From contig OZ010788.1 of NCBI GenBank assembly GCA_963932465.1, positions 672,226,484-672,290,483 of the forward strand: 64,000 bases of DNA. Direction: 5' to 3'. Under the pieces are notes generated by a model that ran no database searches, was not told the DNA's origin, and saw only the letters and a program-made list of their open reading frames with translations. Every line of letters begins with the position of its first letter. The stretch's first letter is position 1. A program made the position numbers and the translations under genes. This document shows positions 12,420-23,325 of the stretch, one piece after another. The stretch comes from Maratus speciosus. Lineage: Eukaryota; Arthropoda; Arachnida; Araneae; Salticidae.

Positions 12420-13740
12420 ACAAGAAAAGTACCGGAGCCCATTCTGCAGTACTAAAACCTGTAGTGTCTCAAGCTGATACTCCTTGACTAAAATCAGAAG
12501 AAAATATTGTTTTTAAATTAGATATCTAAATGAAAAAGTAAAATAAATGATTCAATAAAAAATATCCTACTGTCACAAAACAAAATAGAACTGAAAGCAA
12601 ATTCATCGTTCACTCTCTTTTGTGGCGCCATGTCAACACATCGCCGCCATCAATACCAGACATAAATCTGCAAAAATCGCTAGAACAGAAAACACGATTT
12701 CTGTTCCATAAATGAATAAATAAAATTTTGAATGTAAGACAGATTGAGCTTGAGCCTGCCCAAGCCCAAAGACTGGTGTAAAAATTTGGCCCGTTTCATC
12801 TCCATCACTACGTATGCGACACTTTACGTCACATGTAAGTGTTTTGATAGAAAGCATGCAAAAGCTTGGAGATGGGACGAAAAGGAAAGGGTAATTTAGG
12901 CTTCGGTTTTCCGGAAGCGCGATTGCACTGGGCTCCGTAGCGCTATGTTTATGAGCTCCGACCCATATTTAAATATTTACTAAAAAGAGAGAAGTACCGT
13001 TGCAAATTAAGCCATGTTACCACCACATTTTTCGATTTAAAAAAAATATAATTTCATAGCTAATATTAATTTCAATAGGGAATAAAATCTGGATTTAAAA
13101 ATTTAAAAATATCTTTTAAATTTTAAAATTATTTACAATTTTTTTTCCAAAACCAAATTTTAAAAATAAATATAAGAATTTTCCATTTGGCTAAACAAAC
13201 TTCATTATTTATACCTTTTTAACAGATCGCCTAATTTTATCTTATTTAACATAAATGTGTCCCACTGGTGTAAATAGGTGTACAGTGCGCCTGCGGACAA
13301 TTACAAGATGTCACATGTTGTACTCTATTTAATTTCAATTGTCTTCTCAAGGTCATCCTTTATCTCCACTTCATCACTTCAATGTCTTGGGAAAAAGTTG
13401 GACAGTTAGTCAGCTGAATATGGTGTTACCAATAGTTACTGACCTAAGATAAGGACCGAGAAACTGACTTTGGAAAGTCAGTTCAAATTACGTGTAGTAC
13501 AGCCGAAACGGCGTGGAGTCGCCGTGCAACTAGGAAGCCTATCGAATGCCATCTACTATTCAAATATTTCTAACAGTTATCCAGGTGTAAGGTTCAAAAT
13601 TTAAAAAAAGGAAAGTTTTCTATTTTAACTTTGCATATATTAATTTTTTAAAGTAATTAATAAGAACTTACTAAGAGATGTATGAATCAAAACTCAAAAT
13701 TAATTTAAAGAGGAAACATTAAGAACGCATTACTTTTCAG
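12420..13740. other. unannotated region between alpha B and beta 1
   Basis: No recognised gene or element. The part 12600-12960 is less AT-rich and includes CTCCGTAGCGCTATG. The part 13260-13570 is also more balanced in composition, with TCGCCGTGCAAC. No frame longer than about 75 codons shows a familiar motif. Confidence 0.4.
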
Positions 13741-13744
13741 TTTA

Positions 13745-13990
13745 CTTTATACATATTGTATATTTTTCAATTACTTTCCAGAAAAGAGAGGCACTGATTC
13801 TTAATCTAACACTACGTTACAAAATTTGCATTTTGTAGATAGGTTCTGAAGCTCAGGAACTAACAAATTCCCGACTTCTGACTTCTGTACTTTATGATCA
13901 AGCTAGAAACTTACATATCAATTTCACAACATCCTTCCCCAAAGTGCTTTGTTGGAGTTTGAATAAAGTATCTAAATTTGTAGTTATTAC
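13745..13990 (+). repeat. beta module copy 1
   Basis: It contains TATACATATTGTATATTTTTC, a pyrimidine-rich middle, CCCGACTTCTGACTTCTG, CTTTATGATCAAGC and TTACATATCAATTTCAC. The same order of blocks is found at 17860, 37970, 45110 and 48840 on this strand, and at 38310 and 55155 inverted. It follows alpha copy B by about 1.3 kb. It may be decayed coding or regulatory sequence; no consistent frame is kept between copies. Confidence 0.6.
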
Positions 13991-13999
13991 ACTTCCCAG

Positions 14000-15130
14000 T
14001 AAAAATCGTTAGAATTTTTTTTCCCGTTAAGAATTAGGAATAACTTGGAAACTGCTCATAATCTGTTCAGTATCATATTGACTTGTAATGGCTTAGAGCA
14101 TTTAAGGGGTCTTGTACCTTTTAAACGCGTCGAAAATTAACGAAAAACTTCAAAGTTTGAATTAGTGTATCTTCAATGCCCTTGTATGTATAAACATGAA
14201 ATTTTGGATATTTGTTAAACAGATTGTTCTTTGTAATATGCTACCATTAGAAATTTATTAGACTTTTACAGAATTTATGTATTGCTGAAGACAAAACATG
14301 TATGTGTGTTTAAAATGAACTACTCTTAGGCCAAAAGGATTTCATTAACTATGTAAAAAATATATTTTTGTAGAAAAAAAAGTTACATTTTTAATGAATA
14401 AAAATAGTTATAAGTAAAACTATTACCATTGTAAATATTTAAAAGTAGTTCAATTTAAACGCACATATTTGTTTAGTATCTTTACCAAATTTCATGACAA
14501 TCCATACATACTTTCTCAAGATATCATGCGCGCAATGACTTCTGGAGTAAAAAAAAATTCCTATTTTCATTTCAACAATGCACAAATTCTGTAAAAGGCT
14601 AATAAATTTCTAATGGTAGCATATTATAAAGAACAATCTGTTTAATCAATATCCAAAATTTCATGTTTATACATAAAAAGGTTTTGAAGATAGACTAATT
14701 CAAACTTTGAATTTTTAGTTTATTTTCGTCGCGTTTAAAAGGTACAAGACCCCTTATCTTGTAATAACTTACTCAGGAACTCTTCAATAACTAATTATCA
14801 TGTAATAGCAATTTAGTAAATGATTTTTCGTGCGTTTGTAATTATATAAATACGTAACACCTCTAGCCGTCGTCTGGTCCGACCGTCTAACGGTCCGTTT
14901 ATCTGCATAGAACAGCACAAAAACTACCCAACAGAATGGTAGTTTGAAATTTAATATATCGTTTTTTTTTCTTGTCAGGAATTGGAAATCCCTACGAAGC
15001 TGTTCATAAACTCTTCAGTATCATAATATTGACTTGTAATTACTTAGAGCATTTAACGTGTAATAACTCACTCAGGAACTCTTCAACAGCTAAGCATCAT
15101 TTAATAACAAATTAGTAAATGATTCATTTT
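14000..15130 (+). repeat. imperfect direct duplication, first copy split by an insertion
   Basis: Block one (14010-14104 plus 14755-14828) and block two (14965-15125) share AGCTGTTCATAAACTCTTCAG-type text, CAGTATCAT, TTGACTTGTAAT, TTAGAGCATTTA, then AACTCACTCAGGAACTCTTC. In the first block the text is broken exactly at GCATTTA by the element 14105-14754. A third partial copy starts at 17036 (CTTGTCAGGAATTGGAAATC). Confidence 0.65.
14105..14754. mobile_element. 650-bp TIR element with about 185-bp inverted ends
   Basis: The left end is AGGGGTCTTGTACCTTTTAA and the right end is TTAAAAGGTACAAGACCCCT. The inverted similarity continues inward through AAATTTATTAGACTTTTACAG and its complement. TA flanks both sides. 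The direct-duplicate block at 15040-15070 keeps the uninterrupted sequence, so both ends are well placed. No transposase. Confidence 0.8.
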
Positions 15131-15408
15131 TGTATTAGGGATTTTTATGAAAACTTTATTTTTCATATAGCTCACGAGAAACATAATTTTTCTTAGCAAT
15201 TTAAGGCTTTCTCCTTGCTAAGTAATGTATCACATTTATGCGTCATTTATAAAACTATGGTTAAGAAATTCTAAATACTCTCCAGAAAGTTTGAATAGTT
15301 CTTTTTGGTTATTATAATGACAGATATTTCGTGAATAAAATAAAGGAAAATTAGTATTAAAAATTGTCTAGTAAAAATTGCAACAAGATCTGAATATTTC
15401 TAAAACTA

Positions 15409-16981
15409 CACTGCTCAAAAAATTAGGGGAGCAAGCAAAAAAGTGAACAGAACAGTGCAAGACAGCCATGTATGGGCATAAAATGGATAGTACACGTGCA
15501 TTAATGCGCAATACAGAAAAAAAAGACGCAAAAAAATTGTAAGGGAGTTTTTATTCTTTGAAAAGGTGAAAAGAACATGAAAAGATGGTTTAGGACAACA
15601 ATCTGGATTCATGTAAATGATAAAAAAAAGTATTGTTTAGAAATGATGTAAGATTTTTAATATGGCGTGTGGTCTTCTCGAACAGCTAAGACTGCTGCAT
15701 ACCTGTTTTCCATGGATGCGATGAGGTTATCGATAAGACTTTGAGGAATACTGTTCCACTGCTCGTGAATTTCAATCGCCAAGTCCCGGACAGTAAAATG
15801 AGGCCTCGGTCTCGCAGCAATGCGTCATCTGAGTATGTCCCAAACATGCTCGATCGGATTCAGGTCAGGAGAGTATGCTGATCATTCCATACGCTGTATT
15901 GTTTTAGCTTCAAGCATGTTTTCCACAAGACTAACTGTATGAAGTTTGACATTATCATGAATGGAAAAAAAAAGAATAGATTAATAAAAGAAAAGAAAGA
16001 ACTAATTTCTGCAACATAAAATACGACAGGAAGTCTCTGTATCTCGTCTGTATAACTTCGGACCGTCAAAGTGCCATTCCGAATGATATGCAGGCCCGTA
16101 CGTCCACCTATGCTGATTCCAGACCATAGCATCAACCCACCTTGTCTGTAATGTGATTTTTCACGAACGGATGTGGGATTATTTTGAGTGCCTCTTTCTC
16201 TCATTGCAAAACACATCAGATGTCACATCCAAACTGAATCGGGGCTCGTCTGTAAACAGAATTTGACTCCAACAACGTTGCCTCCAATCTGGATGTTCAG
16301 TTCCCCACCTTCTTTGGGCCGCACAGTGGCTTGCGGTCAATTGGCTTATGTGCATAGAGACCACCCTGATAAAGCCTATTTCGGGCTGTTTGTCTGGACA
16401 CCCTTCGTCCTCTGGCCAAGAACAACTGTGTTTGCAGCTGAGTAGCATTGTCCGTTCCGTCTCGACGAGCTAGTAACAGGATATATCTGTCATCAGTTTC
16501 TGTGTTAGCACATTTTGGACCATGCATTTGTCGATGAATACCATTCCATGTGTCTTGGAATCGATTTCACAGCTTTTCAGGGACACTTCTTGCGACTCCA
16601 ACAGCACCCACTACACTTCGTTCTGTTTCTCCTAATTCAACTGTCCCGATAACACGCCAAGCCATGGATTGCGGTAAATCATGAGCTTGTGACATTTCCA
16701 AGCCACCTTTTCTCAAAACACAAGCTGAGCAATTGAATTTTACAACTGAGGCAGTGCGTGCAACTGAGGCAGTGGAGACGTTTCTGCAAAATCCCGATTT
16801 CTGCACTTATATCATTTTTCTAATTTTTGACGTCATAAAGTTTAATTTACATGTGAAGTTTTCTTTATCTGTTTTCTACAACACTTTAAATTATGGATGT
16901 TTTATTTTACGATACTCATCGGTGTAAATATTTGCGTAATTTCGTTAAAACCATGTGCTCCCCTAATTGTTTTGAGCAGTG
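15409..16981 (-). mobile_element. complete but dead Tc1-like transposon
   Basis: The left end is CACTGCTCAAAAAATTAGGG and the right end is CCCTAATTGTTTTGAGCAGTG, a clean inverted pair of about 27 bases. Both are flanked by TA (15407-15408 and 16982-16983). The 1,573-bp length is normal for Tc1. The minus strand holds the broken transposase. The related short element at 9087-9506 shows the same flanking text without the insertion. Confidence 0.9.
15657..16695 (-). pseudogene. Tc1-type transposase (DD34E), disrupted
   Basis: This is the remains of a DNA transposase of the IS630/Tc1/mariner superfamily, which binds the inverted ends and moves the element. An ATG at 16695 opens a frame reading MSQAHDLPQSMAWRVIG, a helix-turn-helix start. 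Another frame gives ARRDGTDNATQLQ and, further on, LFTDEPRFSL with the first catalytic Asp at 16248-16250. A fourth piece gives GGLMLWSGISIGGRTGLHI. HDN with the second Asp is at 15954-15956, and YSPDLNPIEHVWD with the Glu is at 15849-15851, 34 residues later. Several frameshifts, an in-frame TGA where Trp is expected, and an A-rich insert of about 60 bases at 15960-16025 inactivate it. All three catalytic residues are still readable. Confidence 0.88.
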
Positions 16982-17035
16982 TAGTTATAGTACATACGGC
17001 CCTCATTTGCCACGTTTGAAGCACAATTTCCTATT

Positions 17036-17860
17036 TATTTCTTGTCAGGAATTGGAAATCCCTTAGAAGCTGTTCCTAAACTCTTCAGTATCATATTTAT
17101 TCGAAATTTTTTAATAAAATAGCCACCAGACAAAACTTGACTATGCCAGACAGAATTATTTCTCCTCCTGTCTCTCCCAGTCACTTGAATTTTCACGCAG
17201 CATTTTTTATCTTTTAAAATTCTGATAAACCTGTCAATGATCTCTCATCATCTCCCTTTCTTTCTTCAGCTTGGAAATTACTTTTGTAATTATTCCTTTC
17301 TTTTCTTGTGTCTTTCTAGTTTATTAATATATTTAAAAACAATCCTCTGATTTCTTTCGTTTTTCTTGTGTTTACTCTTTTTATTTTTATTTATTTATTT
17401 TTATTTTCCGTTACTCTTTTCTTCACTGTTAATTTTTTCTTTTATTTTAGCAACATTTTCTTCCTTTTCTGCATGTTTCTGTCTCTGATTGGTGTTTTCC
17501 TTTCAGATAGCACCACCTGTCGCATTCTTTGTAAGTTCTCCTCTCTGCCCTTTCTGTTCATTTGTGACATTGTCCGCTTTCGGACACGTGTTTAAGCTGA
17601 TGACGGACTGTTAAAATTTCCTACCAGAAACGCGCACTGTGTGTTATTTTGTATTTTATGGTGATTTAAACAAAGTTTTATTTTTCTAACTTGGCAACAC
17701 TATTTCACAACACTGTTTGTGGCCTGTATAGTGTTAAAAATAGCCTGTTAAAAAGACTATACACAAAAGGTTAACGAAATTATTGTTTTGAAATAGCAAA
17801 TTATTTTCAAATAACATATTTTTATTGAGAGTAAAAATTAACTCAAAAAACAAACATCAA
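17036..17860. other. pyrimidine-rich stretch, unclassified
   Basis: From 17150 to 17560 the plus strand is strongly C/T-rich, which gives hydrophobic open frames (FIFIYLFLFS type) that I regard as composition artefacts. At 17597-17630 CTGATGACGGACTG is followed by CCAGAAACG. That layout recalls the ends of Penelope-like or LINE elements, but the inner stem is poor. Confidence 0.35.
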
Positions 17861-18310
17861 CTTGCACTTCATTTTACTTTACACATCTTCAATTGCTTAA
17901 TAGAAAAGGTAAACTTAGACTAATCTGCGTTTTTTAAAATTTGTACAAAGATTTTCCAGTTTTGGAAGTAATAAATTTCCGTCTTCTGACTTCCTTCGCT
18001 GTACTTTAGGACAAGCCAGATCTTGCATATCAGTTTCGAAAAAATTTTTCCCAAAAATCTATATTCCGGATTGAATAAAACATCTAAATTTGCAGCTACA
18101 CCTCTACTTTTATACTCCCGTAAGAATTTCATTAAAAGTTCGAGGTGGGAAAGAGTCGTGTATATTTGCATAAATATTGGATCTAAATCGGGTTAGTTTT
18201 CGCTTTAGGAAATCATGAAAAGCGGGTAAACTTAGTAACTATAAGGAAACTACCAAAGGAAATTATATTTTCCGCTGTATTCCAGTTAGAAAGAAGTATG
18301 AAGTTAGTAA
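17860..18310 (+). repeat. beta module copy 2 (long form)
   Basis: It shares with the copy at 48840-49310 the CATTTTACTTTACACAT start, TCTTCTGACTTCC, TTAGGACAAGC, ATCTTGCATATCAGTTTC, then TATTTGCATAAATATTGG, TCTAAATCGGG and TTCCGCTGTATTCCAGT. This long form shows the module extends at least 400 bases. No gene is supported, although a minus-strand frame of 83 codons spans it. Confidence 0.6.
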
Positions 18311-18980
18311 AAGAGACGGGATTAAATAAAAACACTTGTTTAAGCAAAAGAGAAATTTAACTGAAACATCATTTTTAAAGTATTTTTAAGCCAAAAATGG
18401 TTAAAGTTGTTCTTAACATTGAGAGAATTTATTAAATGTAAAGAAATATTTATGTTTACGGAATTTCTTTGTTATAATATTAAACTGAGTGTTTTTAAAA
18501 ATTGCATATACTTCGGTATGTAGTTTTTTCGTAATTTAGCGAATTGTTAAACTGGAGAAAGATGTTTTGAGTGTCTGCGATTTGTTTCCATCTATCTTCT
18601 GAATATTAAATTGTAAGCATTTAAGTTTAAAATTAATTAATGAATCAAAAAAATCTTAAATCTCTAAGTCATAAATAAGGTAAAATGCTAAATTTGAAAG
18701 ATCTTTATATGTATAGAAATTAATGGCTCTTGTTTTTTACAATTAAATATATATTTTTTAATTTAAAGAATAGCGAAATGCGAAATTCGAAACAGAGGTT
18801 CATAGACTATCCTCGTTTTTTTTTTTTTTTTTTTTTTCACTTAACTTTAAATTGACACAATTGATGCACTTTTGTTTAATTCTTTATATAAGTTAAAATG
18901 CAAATTTTGTAAGAAATTCTTTCATTTATTTTGTCATTTGTGCAGCTGGATCAGACACTTAAGTTCTGAAATTTACACTA
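18310..18980. other. unannotated AT-rich spacer
   Basis: Nothing recognisable apart from a T run at 18819-18837. Confidence 0.5.
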
Positions 18981-19342
18981 GCGTTCCTAAAATTTTCGCA
19001 CTTTGCTGCCAGTATTTTAAATAAAAATACTTCGTGGTAGATTCCTTTAACCCTTTCGAGGGCGGTGTCCTTAAAAAGGGACACCTAATTTTAATTCCAA
19101 AACTGACAAACGACACCAAGATTATTTAATTAAAATTTTCCGTGAAAATAAGCAAGTTAGTATTTTGTAATAAATTCGTTTATAAATTCCGGAGTCAGTC
19201 AATTATTTCATTTCATTTCATTTCATCAGTTTATAAACAGAACTACACCACGCCGGTAGGGGTTAACCTCTATATTACAATTGTGCAATAAACATTGTCG
19301 TTTTAAAATAGTGGTAGCAAAGTGCGAAAATTTTAGGAACGC
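18981..19342. mobile_element. MITE with about 40-bp ends, itself hit by a TTAA MITE
   Basis: The left end is GCGTTCCTAAAATTTTCGCA and the right end is TGCGAAAATTTTAGGAACGC. The pairing extends inward over CTTTGCTGCCA and TGGTAGCAAAG. The 212-bp TTAA element at 19051-19262 lies inside, so the outer element is older. Its own target duplication is not clear. Confidence 0.8.
19051..19262. mobile_element. piggyBac-like MITE (TTAA flanks)
   Basis: TTAA flanks both sides (19047-19050 and 19263-19266). The ends are CCCTTTCGAGGGCGGTGT and ACACCACGCCGGTAGGGG, an imperfect inverted pair. The size (212 bp) and the CCCTTT start match the TTAA-flanked copies at 28.8, 31.7, 36.3, 48.6 and 54.6 kb. TTAA targeting is the hallmark of piggyBac. 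Confidence 0.75.
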
Positions 19343-19589
19343 TGCGAACCTTGCTAGTGACATGAGACGACCAATTTCGATGCAGCGTTAAAACGTCTCT
19401 CGGTTTCCTTTGGTTCCATCACTCACGGAACCGCCTTGATCACCTACCTTATTACTGGCTTAAAATCTTGCAAATATATTGGCTGTTTTTAGTACACTCT
19501 ATATTTGATGTGAAAAACCCGTACTGAGAAAAATGGTCACAAAGCGTGTAAGGAAAGCACGCTGCACCGTTATCAGCGATTCAACAGTT
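19343..19589. other. unannotated spacer
   Basis: A less AT-rich 250 bases with no recognisable feature, followed directly by a TTAA-flanked element. Confidence 0.4.
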
Positions 19590-19593
19590 TTAA

Positions 19594-20717
19594 CCCTTAA
19601 ATGCCTGATTTTTCAAAAATCATTGTAATAATGTTTTTCGGCTTTCTTTTTTTAAATAAATCATGGGAAAAATACTTAAAAAAATCATATTTTGTTTTAA
19701 GTATTGTTTACAGCTAAAAAACAGTTTGTTACTAATCGTCTTTAATTGAAAAAATAATTTTCCTTGATAAAATTCTGTAATATTAAACACGCAAGAATTT
19801 TAGGAACTATAATAAGGAATAAATTTTACTTGCTCACTGCAAAACAAAATAGAGTATTCCGCAAGCTTCCAAACAAAACAAAAATAAAAATAAAAAATGC
19901 AATTTAACAATTTACAACGACCATTTGGAAAAAGATTTTTTCAAAGACTAAAATTTAAGACATAAAAAATAGCACGGAGTTGATCATACATTACGCACGC
20001 CATGAATTAAACATTAATAGTGTTATTACACGTAAAACTTGCAAGCGACAGAAATCGCCTGCGACTTGTACATATTATCCACCTGAAATTTAAGTATTAT
20101 CCAAGCATTTCATTGGCTGTTCGGGAAAAGGCTTTTCCATCGTCAGATTTCCAAGAAATCTGACGGCCAATTTTAATGAAATTTATTTCTTAAACTTCTA
20201 AACATCCCGCAATATTACTTTTTACACCGTCGTATTGAGAAAAAAAAAATGTGCTTTTAAATGCAATTTGTTTGACAGCTGTATCTCAATTTGTTTCTGA
20301 GTTATTAATTTTTTTTGTAGTTTTTATTACTTTTTTGTCATAGTGGCAACACTCTGTTGTCCATCTCTGTTGAAAGTATAGGTAAATACATATTACTGTA
20401 TAGACCAATCAGAAAACGAATAAATTGCAGATTAAACCAATAAAAATCTTCAGATATGCTTTTGATTTCCTACCCTGACGAGGACAATAACCATTTTTCC
20501 AAATGGTTAACAAGTAGCAACAATTTAAAAAATAAATCTATCTTTATTCTTAAACAGCACAAGTGTTGCCATCTACATGTTGAAAATCGATTTAATAATA
20601 TTTTCAGAGTGTATTTTATTGGCAACATTAGGCATTATAGCTTCAATATTATTCTAATAGTATTTTAGAAGCCTAAATTGTGTATGTTGCCGAAAAGCAA
20701 CACCCGCCATTTAAGGG
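19594..20717. mobile_element. piggyBac-like TTAA element, 1.1 kb
   Basis: TTAA flanks both sides (19590-19593 and 20718-20721). The ends are CCCTTAAATGCCTG and GCCATTTAAGGG. A plus-strand frame at 20456-20668 has no recognisable transposase motif. A similar start (CCCTTAAATGCATGATTTTT) occurs at 62850, suggesting a partial second copy there. Assignment to piggyBac rests on TTAA and the CCCTT start. Confidence 0.65.
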
Positions 20718-20721
20718 TTAA

Positions 20722-21800
20722 AAAAATTTTCGACCACAAAACAGCAGTTATCTTCGATTCTTTCAATTACCGAAAATGAAAACTGCATGAGCTCGTGGAC
20801 ATAAAACGACTATGTCCACTCATCTCTTCATCGAGATGACCAATGCTCCCGCCATTTATTTATTTTTTTGTCGCACTTTGTATGAACTTTAAATATGCAC
20901 AAAAAAGAAGCATTGTAAAAACAACTGCATAAATTATGCATTATGAAATTTATTGTACGTGTCAAATTCAAATTTAGGTCTCTAATAAAAATAACAAAGT
21001 AGTGTGACCAAGCCCGTAGTTGATCAAATAAGGTCGGTGCTACGGGGTTTTATTTTATTTCCTTCCTTTTTAAGTTTTAGAAGTAAACTAAAATGATTGC
21101 TACAACCTTTAATGAATGTCCAATATTGGGCAAAAATGAAATCTGCTGAAATTAAATAGCAACTGTAACGCACGCCACCCGTTCCAAAAATAGACTTTAC
21201 CGCCAATCACGTGATCATCTTGCGTGAGCTTTGCCCAGTAAGAAATGCTGTTAGTTCGTTAGAGTTCTGTTCTGTTCTGTTTTGAGTTGTGGTAACATGT
21301 AAAAAGTGATATTCGCGCTATTATTTTATGTGTATATGTGTTGTTCTATTTGTGATGTGCCGTCTTACCAAGATTAAATAAAAAATATTAAAAAAGTTAT
21401 ACCCGATAAATTGATATCTTGGAATAATGTGAAATTTCTGTGTGAATTTAATTTGAGCTAGCCGACATAACAAAATTATAAGTAAATAGTTTCTTTATTT
21501 GCCTTTTTCTCAGTAGTTAATTAATCGAAGAAATGAGTCGAAAATTCAAAAATTGATCTTTAAAAATATCATGCTTGAGCTGTGATTGACAATAATTCAT
21601 ATAAAACTATTATTTGACGCGAGATGGTTATTTTAACATACCGTGATTGTCTCCAAATAATCAAAAACTAAATTTTTACATTTTCTAATAAAACAAAAAT
21701 CTCTCTGTGTCAAATGTCTCTCTGTCACAAAATGTCTTCTCTTGCAGCTGGCAGCTGGCAACAATGTGACAACAGGTGCTCTAACACTCAAACAAAAATA
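20722..21800. other. unclassified region with a promoter-like GC-balanced block
   Basis: I see no coding gene. At 21200-21330 the sequence is less AT-rich. It holds the palindrome TCACGTGA and a TTCTGTTCTGTTCTGTTTTG short repeat, followed by AT-rich text. It could be the 5' end of a gene or retroelement lying outside what I can read, or just a relic. Confidence 0.35.
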
Positions 21801-22689
21801 TTAGGCATAGGCGTAACCAGGGGGGGTGCCCTGGGTGCCCGGGCACCCCCCCGCTTGCGCAGACTCAATCAAAATTATTTTAAAAAATCGAAATCTACAA
21901 AGGAAAAAAGAAGAAGTGAAAGCAGAGTTCAGTTAGTTTAGCAAATTAAAATTAGTTTAGTTTAGAAAACTAACAGCCTGAGTTATGAAATGTGATAAAA
22001 AAGAACAGAAACCCACGTTCTTTTTTCTTTCCTTCTTTTTTTTTAAAGAAAATTATGTTGTTTATCTTTTTTAAAACTAGAATATTTAAAAGAATCTGTA
22101 TTAGTCATAGTAAGTCAAAAAGGTGGCTTTATAATCCCACTTTGACGTCTTTCGTTTGTGGGAGATTTTTTTTTTAACGCCGTTCTTTCTATTGCATGTT
22201 TCTGCAATTTCATGAGAAATTAACGCAAGTTCTTGACGAGGATAGAAACTATTTGTCTCTTTGGTTTCGTAGTTTAAAGTCTAGAAAAAAGCAAAAAAAA
22301 AAAAAAAAAAAAAAAAAAGAAAGGGAATGCAGATGTGAAACGATTATTCCAAAATGAGATTACCCGGGGGAAAGGGGGGGGTGGGGGTACACAGACCCTG
22401 CCTCCTTTGAAAATGAAAAATAATAGCACAGAAAATTCAAATTAATCTGGAGGTTGGTTGGTTTGTTGAATTTCGTGTTTCGCGGCCATATTTTGACATT
22501 CGTAAAAGGAATATAGTTGCAGTCTTTCAAGTCAATATAGTATTTTTTTTTCCTCTGAAAATTTTTATACTATTTTTAGAGTTTCTTCTCGTTTCGCGGT
22601 GTTCTTTTGAAAGTAGGAAAAGGAACCTGGTTTCAATCTTTTAGCCCAGTGCAGTAAATTTTGACCAAATTCTCGATTTTATTCAGCGA

Positions 22690-23325
22690 CCATTTCATGA
22701 TATTTACAATTTTTTCCCAAAATCGTTTGACGAAATTTACGTCTTTCTACGCGATTTTTTGTCGAAATCCGCACTTTTCACCGCTAACCTCTGACAAAAT
22801 TCGTGTTTTTTACCGCGATATTTTGACGAAATTGGCATTTCTTTACCACGATTCTTCGATGTAATTTGCGTTTTCTTTCCACGATCTTTGACGAAATTCG
22901 CTTTTTCTTTCCGCAATCTTTTGACGAAATTCGCGATTTCTTTCTGCGATCCTTTGACGAAATTCTCGTTTTTACCCCGATCCTTTGACGAAATTTATTT
23001 TCTGTTGCGACCGATTGACGAAACTGATTTTTTTACAGGGAGATCGTTTGTTGAAATTCGCGATAGTTTTGCTCGACCGATCGGGAAAATTCTTGATATC
23101 TTTCCGTACCAATTAACAAAATTCTCTACTCTTTTCCGCAACATTTCGACGAAATTTGCAAAAAAATTTTCGTCAATCGTTTATCGAAATTCGTAATTTT
23201 TTGCGCAATCTTTTGACGAAATTGGCGATTACTTTCTGCACTCTTTTATCGAAATTCCCAATATTTTTCCACGATCGTTTGAAGAAATTCTCAAATTTTT
23301 CCGGGACCAGTTCACGAATTGATTT
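22690..23325 (+). repeat. degenerate 32-33-bp minisatellite, about 19 copies
   Basis: The core TTTGACGAAATT recurs at 22726, 22822, 22887, 22920, 22953, 22983 and 23212, with weaker forms between (for example 22758, 22790, 23047, 23144, 23180, 23245, 23278). Spacing is mostly 32-33 bases. Because 33 is a multiple of three, long stretches stay open in two plus frames, giving peptides like LTKFAISF and LTKFSFL. I regard these as by-products, since copies with 32-base steps shift the frame and there is no start, signal or domain. Confidence 0.75.

Larger units (their letters stand above)
6740..12420 (+). repeat. alpha unit, copy B
   Basis: It aligns by eye to copies A, C and D. The start near 6790 (CTTTTGAAAAACAATTTTTT) leads to a pyrimidine tract ending CTCCAG and the exon-like CCTTTTGATTTATGAC block, then TCACATATGTCGCAGATTGG. 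The tail at 10850 and 12120-12380 matches the other copies. Three insertions (7676-8426, 9087-9506, 10946-12098) account for most of its extra length, leaving about 3.3 kb of unit. No intact coding frame. Confidence 0.75.
14829..17002 (+). mobile_element. short TIR element copy 2, split by a Tc1
   Basis: It starts CGTGCGTTTGTAATTATATA and carries the CCGTCTAACGGTCCGT head and the AAAACTACCCAACAGAATGG block found in copies 1 and 3. Its right end (GTTATAGTACATACGGCCC, then TCATTTGCCACGTTTGA) lies beyond the Tc1 insertion at 15409-16981. It also holds one of the direct-duplicate blocks and a segment at 15226-15370 shared with 34180-34320. Confidence 0.6.

Noticed and set aside
17368..17595. Hydrophobic frame resembling a membrane segment
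   Set aside because: Pyrimidine-rich DNA gives Phe/Leu/Ser runs. No conserved motif or partner.
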